Source of the DNA: PCRC01 sp017848435
GTDB lineage: Bacteria > Pseudomonadota > Gammaproteobacteria > Burkholderiales > Burkholderiaceae_C
Length of the DNA: 64,000 nucleotides
Assembly (NCBI GenBank): GCA_965284315.1
Contig: OZ260072.1
Coordinates: 1,302,001 to 1,366,000 of the forward strand
Reading direction: 5' to 3'
Position numbers and translations under genes: made by a program. Shown piece after piece: positions 7,144 through 17,743 of this stretch (position 1 is its first letter; each line of letters begins with the position of its first letter). Below the pieces are notes generated by a model, which saw only the letters and a list, made by a program, of their open reading frames with translations, was not told where the DNA came from and did not search any database.

Positions 7144-7305
7144 GGTGGCGCTGTTTTAACCCCATTCCCTCCGGGTTGCGGCCAAAAAGGCCATGCGCGG
7201 CGTTGCGAAGCCTTGCCGGGGGCCAACCCCGGCAGCGTTTCGCGCCTTGCGCATGACCTTTTTAACTCGCAACGCACCTGGCAAAAGTAGGCTGAACAGG
7301 CCCTA
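7037..7305. mobile_element. MITE-like foldback element with 22-24-bp terminal inverted repeats
   Basis: The ends TAGGGCCTGTTCAGCCTACT... (7037-7060) and its exact complement (7282-7305) form a perfect 24-bp terminal inverted repeat including the target TA. A second perfect inverted repeat of 22 bp lies inside (7068-7089 and 7146-7167). The element proper is about 265 bp (7039-7303) flanked by TA/TA and has no transposase. It sits in the 3' end of the DUF2063 gene; deleting 267 bp restores the frame and a 4-base overlap with DoxX. The TA target suggests mobilisation by an IS630/Tc1- or IS5-type transposase, which is an inference. Confidence 0.85.
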
Positions 7306-7343
7306 ACCCTTCACCCCGACCCCGTTGTTTCAGGAGACACCCG

Positions 7344-7829
7344 ATGAGCACCTCTTCCACCGCCATGAACCCGGCCACTGGCCGTCCGCCGAGCCTGCTG
7401 GCGCGTGTGCGCGGGCTGTACAACGGCGCCGCCGCGCTGCTGGACCTGCTGCAACCGCTGGCGCTGCTGGCGGCGCGCATCTACGTGGCGCAGGTGTTTT
7501 TCCTGTCCGGCCTGACCAAGCTACGCGACTGGGAGACCACCGTGGCGCTGTTCACCGACGAGTACCAGGTGCCGCTGCTGTCGCCCGAGCTGGCGGCCAC
7601 GCTCGGCACCGGTGGCGAGCTGGTGCTGCCGGTCCTGTTGTTCCTGGGGCTGGGTGGGCGTTTTGCCGCGCTCGGCCTGTTTGTGGTGAACGCGGTGGCG
7701 GTGGTCGCCCTGGCCGACATCCCGCCAGCGGCCTTGCAGCAGCACCAGTTCTGGGGCGCCCTGTTGGCCGGTATCGCCATTTTTGGTGCCGGCAAGCTGG
7801 CGCTGGACAACTGGCTCAAGTTGCGCTGA
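7344..7829 (+). CDS. DoxX family membrane protein of the bufferin operon
   Basis: A 161-aa inner-membrane protein with about four hydrophobic segments and the DoxX signature ARIYVAQVFFLSGLTKLRDW near residues 44-63. DoxX proteins commonly end MNIO/DUF2282 operons, where a redox or quinone-linked role is suspected. It has a good Shine-Dalgarno (CAGGAG). Its start would overlap the ancestral DUF2063 stop (ATGA). The MITE now separates the two coding regions by 200 bases, so expression may depend on read-through of the element's hairpins. Confidence 0.88.
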   Translation: MSTSSTAMNPATGRPPSLLARVRGLYNGAAALLDLLQPLALLAARIYVAQVFFLSGLTKLRDWETTVALFTDEYQVPLLSPELAATLGTGGELVLPVLLFLGLGGRFAALGLFVVNAVAVVALADIPPAALQQHQFWGALLAGIAIFGAGKLALDNWLKLR

Positions 7830-7844
7830 GCGCGCTGCCGGGGC

Positions 7845-8303
7845 TCACGCCAAGTCGTCGTCCGGTGTGTTCAGCACGCGCCGCACCACCTCGCCGCTGA
7901 AGCCCCGGCTGGCCAGAAAGCGCATCTGGCGGGCGCGGTCGGCGGCGTCCACCGCGGCCGTGCCGCCAAACTTCTTTTGCCAGACGTCGCGTGCCCGCGC
8001 CAGCTCGGTGCTGGCCAGGGCGGCCACGGCGCTGGCCACGGCCTCGCGGTCCAGCCCCTTGCGTTCCAGCTCCTGCCGCACCCGGCCCGCACCCAGCCGG
8101 GGGGCGCGGCGGTGGACCACGCTGTCCACCACCCGCTGTTCGTTGATGAAGTCCTTGGCCTGCAGCGCGTCCAGCGCCTGCGCCAGCGTGCCCGGCACGG
8201 CTTCAAACGCGGCCAGCTTGCGTTCCAGCTCGGCGCGGGAGTGCTCGCGCTGCGCCAGCAGGCGCAGCGCGCGGCCCTTGAGCGATAGTCCGGTGGTGTT
8301 CAT
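7845..8303 (-). CDS. recX: Regulatory protein RecX
   Basis: A 152-aa RecX-family protein that binds RecA filaments and modulates recombination and SOS. It is made of three-helix repeats; recognisable pieces are LKGRALRLLAQREHSRAELERKL, the DFINEQRVVDSVVHRR motif and FLASRGFSGEVVRRVL. It lies directly downstream of recA in the same direction, the common arrangement. The 88-base gap between them is largely a dispersed repeat. The converging DoxX gene ends 15 bases away with no clear terminator. Confidence 0.93.
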   Translation of the reverse strand: MNTTGLSLKGRALRLLAQREHSRAELERKLAAFEAVPGTLAQALDALQAKDFINEQRVVDSVVHRRAPRLGAGRVRQELERKGLDREAVASAVAALASTELARARDVWQKKFGGTAAVDAADRARQMRFLASRGFSGEVVRRVLNTPDDDLA

Positions 8304-8310
8304 CGGTCAA

Positions 8311-8374
8311 ATGCTATTGTTTAAATAGCAAACTTGCTAGGCCTCACTGAGGCTTGAGGCCGATTTGGCCTAAA
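8311..8374 (+). repeat. Dispersed repeat type 2, copy 1 (recA-recX spacer)
   Basis: The sequence reads GCTATT-N4-AATAGC, then CTAGGCCTCACTGAGGCTTGAGGCC-GATTTGGCC. Related copies lie at 19728-19788 and 42446-42493 and, inverted, at 54678-54740. It fills most of the recA-recX gap, and its internal palindromes could fold in the mRNA. Confidence 0.7.
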
Positions 8375-8391
8375 AATCTGCCGCAGAAGCC

Positions 8392-9456
<1,065 letters not shown>

Positions 9457-9516
9457 GAAAAACTCCTTGAATATCAAACACTTGCTGAAAATTGAACCAG
9501 TTACAAACTCAATTAA

Positions 9517-9532
9517 CTGGATGGTTGAACAG
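9517..9532 (-). promoter_or_regulatory. Candidate LexA box upstream of recA
   Basis: CTGGATGGTTGAACAG matches CTGT-N8-ACAG with one mismatch (CTGG for CTGT). It lies about 60 bases upstream of the recA start, where an SOS operator is expected. It also sits between recA and the divergent MarR gene. Confidence 0.5.
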
Positions 9533-9597
9533 TAGTTTAAGTGAAAGTTAAAAGTAATTAGTGAAATTAATGGTCAGTTTGCCTTACCATTTGACCG

Positions 9598-10119
9598 GTG
9601 AGCGCTGCAAGCAATTCCACCTCGGCCCCCGGCTGGCGCCAGACCCATCTGGGCCGCTTGCTGGGCCACGCGATGCGCCGGTTTGACGACCGGGTGCTGC
9701 ACCTGATGGCGCACAGCGTGGAGGTGCCGCTGGCGCTCTCCAACCTCGCCGCGCGCGGGCAAATCAGCGCTGCGCACACCCACATCACCCGCCACCTGGC
9801 GCTGGAAGGTTCGCGCCTGACCGAGCTGGCCGCACTGGCCGGCATGAGCAAGCAGGCCATGGGCGACCTGGTGGACCAGTGCGCCGCCTGGGGCCTGGTT
9901 GAACGTGTGGCAGGCCTTCACGACCGGCGCGCACGGCTGGTGGTGTTCACCCCCACCGGCCTGCAGTGGCTGCGCGCGTTTGAGCTCGCGGTGCGCCAGG
10001 CCGAGGCCGAATTTCGCAACGAGGTGGGTGAGCAGGTCGCCACCGTGGTGGCGCTTGGGCTGGAGGTCTATGCCGACGGCAACCCGGTGCAACCGCGCCA
10101 GCGCGCGGCCCCGTCCTAA
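9598..10119 (+). CDS. MarR-family transcriptional regulator
   Basis: A 173-aa winged-helix regulator. The helix-turn-helix lies around SRLTELAALAGMSKQAMGDLVDQCAAWGLVER, and the wing contains DRRARLVVFTPTG. The GTG at 9598 is the first start in frame. It is divergent from recA and followed by a two-component system in the same direction. The ligand and targets are unknown. Confidence 0.85.
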   Translation: MSAASNSTSAPGWRQTHLGRLLGHAMRRFDDRVLHLMAHSVEVPLALSNLAARGQISAAHTHITRHLALEGSRLTELAALAGMSKQAMGDLVDQCAAWGLVERVAGLHDRRARLVVFTPTGLQWLRAFELAVRQAEAEFRNEVGEQVATVVALGLEVYADGNPVQPRQRAAPS

Positions 10120-10182
10120 AATGGGCGCCAGCGAGACCGGCATGGGCATGCTGGCCGAGCACTACAACGACGGGAGACCTGC

Positions 10183-10853
<671 letters not shown>

Positions 10854-10857
<4 letters not shown>

Positions 10858-12290
10858 AATTCTTCCACGGCGAACAGCGCTCGCTGTTTGGCGAGATCCT
10901 GGACTGGATGCTCACGCCACTGCTGCTGCTGTGGCCGGTGAGCCTGGCGTTGACCTGGCTGGTGGCCCAGGGCATTGCCGACAAACCCTTTGACCGCGCG
11001 CTCGAATACAAGGCGCTGGCGCTGAGCAAGCTGGCCGCCACGCAGCTGCAACGCCAGGAGCTGCGCCGCTCGCCCGCCGTGCGCGAGCTGCTGCGGGTCG
11101 ACGATTCCGACCTGGTCTATTTCCAGGTGCTCGGTGCCAAGGGCGAGCTGCTCAGCGGCGAGCGCGACTTTCCGGCCTGGAGTGGCGAGGAAAAGGCCCA
11201 GCCCGGCGAAGTGCGCCTGCGCGACGGTGAGATGCGTGGCGACGACGTCCGCATCGCCTACACCTGGGTGCGCATGGCCGATCCGAGTGGTCCCCTGGCG
11301 CTGGTGCAGGTGGCCGAAACCCGTGAAAAACGCGCCACGCTGGCGAGCGAGATCATCAAGGGCGTGATGCTGCCGCAGTTCGCCATCCTGCCGCTGGCGG
11401 TGTTGCTGGTCTGGCTGGCGCTGGTGCGCGGCATCAAGCCGCTGAGCGAACTGGAAGAGCACATCCGCGAACGCAAACCCGAAGACCTGAGCCCGCTGGA
11501 CCCGCGTGTGGTGCCGCAGGAGGTGGCGCCCCTGGTGGTGTCGGTGAACGACCTGCTGCGGCGGCTGCAGGGGTCGATCGCCACGCAAAAACGCTTCCTG
11601 GCCGACGCCGCACACCAGCTCAAGACACCGCTCGCCGGCCTGCGCATGCAGGCCGACCTGGCACAGCGCCAGGGCGGCAGCGCCGAGGAACTGAAACTGT
11701 CGCTGAAGCAGATCGGCCGCTCCAGCGTGCGCGCCACCCACACGGTGAACCAGCTGCTGTCGCTGGCGCGGGCCGAGGGCATGGCCAACGCGCAACAGGG
11801 CGACCCGGTCAACCTCGCCCGGTTGACCATGAACGTGGTGCAGGAAGCCTACCCACGCGCGCTGGAGAAAAACATCGACCTCGGCTACGAAGGTGCGCAA
11901 CCCGACACGGCCGGCGTGATGCTGGCGGGCAACGCCACGTTGCTGCAGGAAATGGTGCGCAACCTGGTGGACAACGCCATCAACTACACCCCTGCCAACG
12001 GCGTCGTCACCGTGCGGCTGCATGCCGACACCTTTGGCAAGGTGCTGGTGCTGCAGGTGGAAGACTCCGGCCCCGGCATCCCCGAGAACGAACGCGCGCT
12101 GGTGCTGCAGCCGTTCTACCGGGCGCTCGGCACCAACGTTGACGGCTCCGGCCTGGGCCTGGCCATCGTCAGCGAAATCGTGTTGTCCCACGGGGCCCAG
12201 CTGGGCATTGAAGACGCCCAGCCCGGTCGCACGCCACCCGGCGCGCTGTTCAGCGTGCGGTTTGAGGCGCTGCCCAGCCGAAGCGGCTAA
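10854..12290 (+). CDS. Sensor histidine kinase with 2CSK N-terminal domain
   Basis: A 478-aa membrane kinase partnered with the preceding regulator. It has a TM segment near residues 17-38, a periplasmic 2CSK_N-type sensor domain of about 140 residues, a second TM near 170-195 and a HAMP-like linker (RGIKPLSELEEHI). The phospho-acceptor His is in DAAHQLKTPLAGL (near residue 253). The ATPase domain has the N box (NLVDNAINYTP), G1 (VEDSGPGIP) and G2 (GSGLGLAIV). The GTG start at 10854 overlaps the regulator stop. The architecture matches TctE-like kinases that sense small organic acids, but the ligand is unknown. Confidence 0.92.
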
Positions 12291-12318
12291 GGCGAGCACG
12301 AAGGCCTATTTTTCCGCT

Positions 12319-12390
12319 GGGCCGTCCCAAGCAAGGCACGGCCCCTTTGGGGGGGCAGCGAACCACGCGCACCGGGGAGCGTGGGGGCCA
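12319..12390 (+). repeat. Dispersed repeat type 1, copy A
   Basis: The core reads GGGCCG-CCCAAGCAAGGCACGGCCCC, a G run, GCAGCGA-CCAC and GGGGAGCGTGGGGGCCA. It lies between the 3' ends of the kinase and the GST gene. Other copies are at 25506-25578, 36518-36592 (inverted), 48560-48634 (inverted, degenerate) and 61055-61127 (inverted). Confidence 0.8.
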
Positions 12391-12393
12391 CCT

Positions 12394-13053
12394 TCACGCG
12401 GGCTTGTAGAAGCTGAGCGGCACCCGCTCGCGTTCCAGCACCCGCGCCACCGCCGGCAGCTGCGCCACTTTTTGCACATGCGCCCACAGCGCCGGGGTGT
12501 CCGCCGGGTCAATGCCAAACATCGTGCCCCAGCGCAACAGCGTCAGTGTGTAGGCGTCCAGCGGGCCAAAGTGCGCGCCGCCCATGAACGCGTCGCCGCG
12601 TGCGGCGGCCTGTTGCTGGATGCCTTGCAGCTCGGCCAGCAGTTCGCGGTACTGGGCGGTGTTGAAACGGCGCAGCGGCTCGTGCAGCGCGGCGTCGTCG
12701 GTGAACTTGTGTGGCAAGAGCATGTGGCCAAAAGTCGGGTGCACTGTGCTGTTCATCCAGCCCAGTGTTTCCAGCACCCGGGCCTTGGCCAGCGGCTCGC
12801 TGGGCAGGAAATGCTGCTCGGGAAACAGGTCGTGCAGGTAGCTGACGATGGCCACGATCTGCGTGATGGTGGTGCCGCCGTCCACCAGCACCGGCACCTG
12901 GCCGCGCGGGTTGATGGCCATGAACGCTTCGCCCAGGTTCTCTTGTTTGTGCAGCTTGACCAGCACCGGCTCGTAGGCGGCGCCGGTGCTTTCCAGCAGC
13001 GTGTGGGGCACAAAGGAACAGGCGCCGGGGCCGAAATAGAGTTGCAGTGGCAT
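12394..13053 (-). CDS. Glutathione S-transferase family protein
   Basis: A 219-aa cytosolic GST. The N-terminal thioredoxin-like domain starts MPLQLYFGPGACSFVPHTLL and has the cis-Pro loop GQVPVLVDGG; the helical C-terminal domain has LGWMNSTVHPTF and FGPLDAYTLTLLRW. The start at 13053 was chosen because the family begins at this beta strand; the upstream extension is not conserved-looking. The substrate is unknown. A dispersed repeat abuts its 3' end. Confidence 0.88.
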   Translation of the reverse strand: MPLQLYFGPGACSFVPHTLLESTGAAYEPVLVKLHKQENLGEAFMAINPRGQVPVLVDGGTTITQIVAIVSYLHDLFPEQHFLPSEPLAKARVLETLGWMNSTVHPTFGHMLLPHKFTDDAALHEPLRRFNTAQYRELLAELQGIQQQAAARGDAFMGGAHFGPLDAYTLTLLRWGTMFGIDPADTPALWAHVQKVAQLPAVARVLERERVPLSFYKPA

Positions 13054-13147
13054 GGGAGAAACCTTGGTGGGTGAACAACCCTGGCATCGTAACGGCTGGC
13101 GTTTGTCTGACAGACAACACCCGCGCAGGGGCCCACAATGGACAGCA

Positions 13148-14047
13148 ATGACCGCCGCCCACGCCCGCCTCAAGATCGGCCTTTCGGCCTGTTTTTCCTA
13201 CGCCGACCCGGCCCGCTCGCTGTTCACCGGCAAGACGCTGCAGTACGTGGAACAGTCCATCGCCCACTGGCTCATGTCGACCGGCGCCATGGTGGTGATG
13301 GTGCCGTGCCCGACCGGCGAAACCCAGCGCGGCGACGTCAAGCTGGCCCACTATGCCGAATGGCTCGACGGTGTGGTGATGCACGGCGGGGCCGACGTCT
13401 GGCCCGGCAGCTACGGTGAAGAGCCGCTGCAGGAGGCCTGGATCGGCGACCGCATCCGCGATTTGTACGACCTCGCGCTGGTCGAGGCCTTCGAGCAGGC
13501 CGGCAAGCCGATTTTTGGCGTGTGCCGAGGCCTGCAGCTGCTCAACGTGGCCTTTGGCGGCACGCTGTACCAGGACATCGAGACCCAGCACGCCGGGGCG
13601 CTGCGGCACCGTGACGCGGTGACCTACGACCAGCATTTTCACGACATCGAATTCGTCACCGGCTCGCGGCTGGCGCGCATGTACCCCGGCATGGCCGGGG
13701 CGCGGGTCAACAGCATCCACCACCAGGGCATCAAGGGCCTGGCGCCGGGCTTTGAGGTCGAGGCCTGGAGCGTCCCCGACCGCGTGCCCGAAGCCATCCG
13801 CCGCCGGGCCGTGCATGGCACGGGCTACATCGCCGCCACCCAGTGGCACCCGGAGTTCCACAAGGCGGGTGAAAACACGCTGAACGACACCGTCATCCTC
13901 AACGATTTCCTGTCGGCCTGCGCCGCCGCCAAGACCCGGCCCGCCCGCGGCCGCAGCATGCCCGGCCAGTTGCAGGACCGCGGTGCGCGCCTGTTGCGCC
14001 AGGCGCTGTTGCAGGCGCAGCGCCTGCCCAAACGGTTCGGCTTCTGA
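13148..14047 (+). CDS. Gamma-glutamyl-gamma-aminobutyrate hydrolase-like peptidase C26
   Basis: A 299-aa class-I glutamine-amidotransferase-like hydrolase. The nucleophile Cys126 is in GVCRGLQLLN, and the His234/Glu236 pair is in QWHPEFH. HGGADVWPGSYGEEP forms the family substrate loop. Members such as PuuD cleave gamma-glutamyl amides, including gamma-glutamyl-GABA in putrescine breakdown. No other Puu genes are adjacent, so the substrate is uncertain. The start at 13148 follows a short intergenic region divergent from the GST gene. Confidence 0.85.
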   Translation: MTAAHARLKIGLSACFSYADPARSLFTGKTLQYVEQSIAHWLMSTGAMVVMVPCPTGETQRGDVKLAHYAEWLDGVVMHGGADVWPGSYGEEPLQEAWIGDRIRDLYDLALVEAFEQAGKPIFGVCRGLQLLNVAFGGTLYQDIETQHAGALRHRDAVTYDQHFHDIEFVTGSRLARMYPGMAGARVNSIHHQGIKGLAPGFEVEAWSVPDRVPEAIRRRAVHGTGYIAATQWHPEFHKAGENTLNDTVILNDFLSACAAAKTRPARGRSMPGQLQDRGARLLRQALLQAQRLPKRFGF

Positions 14048-14060
14048 GCTGGCGCCCTGG

Positions 14061-14720
14061 CTAATCCCGGTCGGGCGCGCCCAGCGGGAAGAGGGTCCGG
14101 AAGGGGCGTGCCTCTTCCACCGCCCGGGCGAAGGATGGGCGGGCCAGCAAGCGCGCCCGGTAGGCGCGCAGCACGGGAAACGCCTCGGCGATCGGGTGCG
14201 TCCAGTCCGCATAAAACAGGGACGGTGCGGCGGCACAGTCCGCCAGCGTGAAGTCGGCGCCAGCCGCCCAGGTTCTGCCGGCAAGCTGCCCTTCCAGCCA
14301 GCCGTAGGCGCGTGCCAGCCTGTCCACGGCGGTGGCCAGCCCGGCCTCGCGCTGTACCGGTGCCCGGCCCAGCGCACCGCTCACCGCCACCTGCACCGGG
14401 TCCATCACGTGCAGGTCAAAGAAGCGGTCGAGGAAGCGCACGTCCAGCGCGGCCATGGGGTCGGCGGGCAGCAGGCGCACCGGCCCAGGGTGGGCCAGCT
14501 GCAGGTACTCGATGATGGTGCTGGTTTCAACAACGCTGCGCTCACCGTCGAGCAGCAGCGGGAACTTGGCGATCGGCCAGCGCCGCAGCCACTCGGTGGC
14601 GTGCTGCGACGTGTCCGGCCCAAGGCAGCGAAACTCGAAGGGCGTGCCGTTCTCGTACAGCGCCATCAGCACTTTCTGCGTGTACGACGAGAACGGGTGG
14701 CCGTAGAGCGCAAGCGACAT
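14061..14720 (-). CDS. Glutathione S-transferase family protein
   Basis: A second, unrelated-looking 219-aa GST. The N-terminal domain starts MSLALYGHPFSSYTQKVLMAL, with the cis-Pro region AKFPLLLDGE and VVETSTIIEYL. The helical domain has FTLADCAAAPSLFYADW. It begins 17 bases after the topB stop in the same direction, so it may be co-transcribed with topB. It converges on the peptidase C26 gene. The substrate is unknown. Confidence 0.88.
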   Translation of the reverse strand: MSLALYGHPFSSYTQKVLMALYENGTPFEFRCLGPDTSQHATEWLRRWPIAKFPLLLDGERSVVETSTIIEYLQLAHPGPVRLLPADPMAALDVRFLDRFFDLHVMDPVQVAVSGALGRAPVQREAGLATAVDRLARAYGWLEGQLAGRTWAAGADFTLADCAAAPSLFYADWTHPIAEAFPVLRAYRARLLARPSFARAVEEARPFRTLFPLGAPDRD

Positions 14721-14737
14721 GGCAGGACCCCTTTGGT

Positions 14738-17650
14738 TCAACCCAGGTGTTTGCCGACGATGCCGGCCAGCTCGAACATCGTCACCTGCGGCTTGCCAAA
14801 CACCGCCAGCAGCTTGTCGTCGGCGTTGATGGCGCGTTTGTTGGTGGCGTCCTGCAGGCCGTTGGCCTTGATGTAGTCCCACAGTTTCTTGATGACCTGG
14901 GGCCGTGCCAATGGCTCGGCGCCGATCACCGCCGCCAGCGCGGCGCTGGGGGTGGCACCGGTGCCGGGGGTGGTCTTGCGTGGCGCCTTGGGGGTGGTCG
15001 CTTTTTTGGCTGCCACCTTTTTCGTGGCAGCTTTCTTCGCTGCCACTTTTTTGGCCGCAGGCGCGGCGCCTGGCCGCGCCACGGTCTTGCGCGGCGGGAA
15101 CTTGGACGGGGCGAACTCGAAGTTCACCTTGCCGGCCTCCTTGTCCCACGCCAGGTGGGCCTTGAAGGCGCGCCGGGTGCGCATGGAGACAAACTTGTCC
15201 AGCAGGTCGGTCTTGCCTTCGGCCAGCAGCTTGTGCATCTGCTCGCGCACCACCGGTTGCTGCAGGATGATCTGGCCGCTCTTGAAGTCGCAGCTCGGGG
15301 TGGGCTGGGCGTGGGTGGGCACCGACTTGGCACACACATAGCTCTTGCCGTGTTCGTGCACCTCGCTGCCGCACTTGGGGCAGGCGCCCAGGGAGGCATC
15401 GGCAAACTCCACCAGCTCGCCGCTTTCTTCGCCCTTTTTGTCGTCGCCGAAGTCGAACTCCAGCTTGTGGTTCTTGGTTTCTTCGTCGAACTTGATCACC
15501 ATCTCGGCGGTGAACGGCCAGCCGGCCTTGGAGCGGAAGCCGTCCAGCGGGCCAATTTTGCGGTCGCGCAAGAACTGCTCCACCTCGGCCACCTCAAAGG
15601 TGCGGCCGGCCGGTGACTTGCCGAACGAGAAGCCGCAGCCTTCTTCCGCACCACCCTTGCCGGTGCAGGTGTAGCGGCGGTAGTTTTCCTTCACCACGCC
15701 GCCGCAGTTGGGGCACGGCGCGGTCAGGGTGGCGTAGTCGCCGGGGATGGTGTCGCGGTCGTATTCCTTGGCTTTCTTCACCATGCGCTCGGTCATGGCC
15801 GCAATCTCCGCCATGAAGGACTCGCGGCTGAGTTTGCCCAGCTCCATCTGCGCCAGCTTGTATTCCCATTCGCCGGTGAGTTCGGCCTTGGAGAGTTCTT
15901 CCACGCCCAGGCCGCGCAGCAGCGTCATCAGCTGGAAGGCCTTGGCGGTGGGGATCAGCTCGCGGCCTTCGCGCAGCATGTATTTTTCAGCGATCAGCCC
16001 TTCAATGATGGACGAGCGGGTGGCGGGTGTGCCGAGGCCCTTTTCCTGCATGGCCTCGCGCAGCTCGTCGTCTTCCACCGTCTTGCCGGCGCCTTCCATG
16101 GCGCCCAGCAGCGTGGCTTCGGAGTAGCGGGCCGGTGGCCGGGTTTTCAGGCCCTTGGGCTCGGCGCTCTCGGTCTGCACCTTTTCGCCGGGTTGCACCG
16201 CCACCAGCGTCTTGTTGTTCTCGTCGCCTTCTTCCAGCACTTCCTTGCCGTAGATGGCCAGCCAGCCCGGCTTCACCAGCACCTTGCCCTCGGTCTTGAA
16301 GTTGTAGTCTTTGTTTTGGTGGTTCACGGTGCTGACGCGGGTGGTCACCTGGTACTCGGCACTGGGGAAGAACACCGCCATGAAGCGGCGCACCACCAGG
16401 TCGTACAGCTTCTGCTCGGCTTCCGACAGACCGCTGGGCGCCTGCAGCGTGGGGATGATGGCAAAGTGGTCGCTGACCTTGGCGTTGTCGAAAATGCGTT
16501 TGCTGGGCTTGATGTAGCCGTTGTTCAGCGCGGTGAGCGCGTGCGGCGCCAGGTGTTTCATGCCACTGTCGGCCAGCATCGCAAAGGTGTCTTTCACCAC
16601 TGGCAAATAATCTTCCGGCAGCGCGCGCGAATCGGTACGCGGGTAGGTCAGTGCCTTGTGGCGTTCGTACAGGCTTTGCGCGATCGACAGCGTGGTCTTG
16701 GCCGAGAAGCCGAACTTGCCGTTGGCCTCGCGCTGCAGCGAGGTCAAATCGAACAGCGCGGCAGATGCCTGCGTGGTGGGCTTGCTTTCCTCGGTCACGC
16801 TGGCCGGTTGGCCGCGGGCGGCGTCGGCAATGGCTTGCGCTTCCGCGGCGCTCCAGACGCGGTCGGCGCGCTTTTCGGCATCCTCAGGGTTCTTCTTCCA
16901 CTGCGGGTCGAACCACTTGCCCGGGTAGGCACCGGCCTGCGCCGCAAACGACGCGTGGATTTCCCAGTAGTCGCGGCTGATGAACTTGCGGATCTGCTCC
17001 TCGCGCTCCACCACCACGCTCAGCGTGGGCGTCTGCACCCGGCCCACGGTGGTCAGGAAGAAGCCGCCGTCGCGCGAATTGAAGGCCGTCATGGCCCGCG
17101 TGCCGTTGATGCCCACCAGCCAGTCGGCCTCGGAGCGGCAACGGGCGGCGTCGGCCAGCGGCAGCATCTGCTTGTCGCTGCGCAGGCTGGTGAAGCCGTC
17201 GCGGATCGCCTGCGGCGTCATCGACTGCAGCCACAGCCTTGTTACCGGGTGCTTGGACTTGGCGTACTGCTGGATGAGGCGGAAGATCAATTCGCCCTCG
17301 CGCCCCGCGTCACAGGCGTTCACCAGCGCGCCCACGTCCTTGCGCTTGGCCAGCTTGACGATGGCGTTCAGCCGCGTCTTGGTCTTGTCGATGGGTTTGA
17401 GGTCGAAGTGCGGCGGAATCACCGGCAGGTGGGCAAAGCTCCATTTGCCGCGCTTGACGTCGAACTCCTCCGGCGCCTGGATTTCCACCAGGTGGCCCAC
17501 CGCGCTGGTGACGACGTACTGCTCGTTCTCAAAGTGCTCGTCGGCTTTCTCGAACTTGCCCGCCACGGGCGTCAGCGCCCGCACGATGTCCTGGGCCACA
17601 GACGGCTTCTCGGCAATTACCAGGGTCTTGGTCAAAACGGCGTTTTTCAT
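14738..17650 (-). CDS. topB: DNA topoisomerase III with H1-like and SWIB C-terminal extension
   Basis: A type IA topoisomerase of 970 aa that relaxes and decatenates DNA. The Toprim domain starts KTLVIAEKPSVAQDIV, and the catalytic tyrosine lies in ALTYPRTDSRALPEDY. C-terminal zinc modules include CPNCGGVV and CPKCGSEV. A Lys/Ala-rich linker (repeated AAKK and ATKK units, about residues 860-890) resembles a histone H1 tail. It is followed by a SWIB/MDM2 domain (about 900-970) ending VTMFELAGIVGKHLG. Plain TopB lacks the last two parts. The start at 17650 was chosen because the Toprim strand follows directly. A SET methyltransferase gene is divergent. Confidence 0.93.
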   Translation of the reverse strand: MKNAVLTKTLVIAEKPSVAQDIVRALTPVAGKFEKADEHFENEQYVVTSAVGHLVEIQAPEEFDVKRGKWSFAHLPVIPPHFDLKPIDKTKTRLNAIVKLAKRKDVGALVNACDAGREGELIFRLIQQYAKSKHPVTRLWLQSMTPQAIRDGFTSLRSDKQMLPLADAARCRSEADWLVGINGTRAMTAFNSRDGGFFLTTVGRVQTPTLSVVVEREEQIRKFISRDYWEIHASFAAQAGAYPGKWFDPQWKKNPEDAEKRADRVWSAAEAQAIADAARGQPASVTEESKPTTQASAALFDLTSLQREANGKFGFSAKTTLSIAQSLYERHKALTYPRTDSRALPEDYLPVVKDTFAMLADSGMKHLAPHALTALNNGYIKPSKRIFDNAKVSDHFAIIPTLQAPSGLSEAEQKLYDLVVRRFMAVFFPSAEYQVTTRVSTVNHQNKDYNFKTEGKVLVKPGWLAIYGKEVLEEGDENNKTLVAVQPGEKVQTESAEPKGLKTRPPARYSEATLLGAMEGAGKTVEDDELREAMQEKGLGTPATRSSIIEGLIAEKYMLREGRELIPTAKAFQLMTLLRGLGVEELSKAELTGEWEYKLAQMELGKLSRESFMAEIAAMTERMVKKAKEYDRDTIPGDYATLTAPCPNCGGVVKENYRRYTCTGKGGAEEGCGFSFGKSPAGRTFEVAEVEQFLRDRKIGPLDGFRSKAGWPFTAEMVIKFDEETKNHKLEFDFGDDKKGEESGELVEFADASLGACPKCGSEVHEHGKSYVCAKSVPTHAQPTPSCDFKSGQIILQQPVVREQMHKLLAEGKTDLLDKFVSMRTRRAFKAHLAWDKEAGKVNFEFAPSKFPPRKTVARPGAAPAAKKVAAKKAATKKVAAKKATTPKAPRKTTPGTGATPSAALAAVIGAEPLARPQVIKKLWDYIKANGLQDATNKRAINADDKLLAVFGKPQVTMFELAGIVGKHLG

Positions 17651-17743
17651 CTCATTACAATCCGGTTTCCTCGCGCGCACCTGCGCACGCCTGCACGCAC
17701 ACACGCGCACCTGCATGCTTTCAACATACCAAATTTTTCAACC

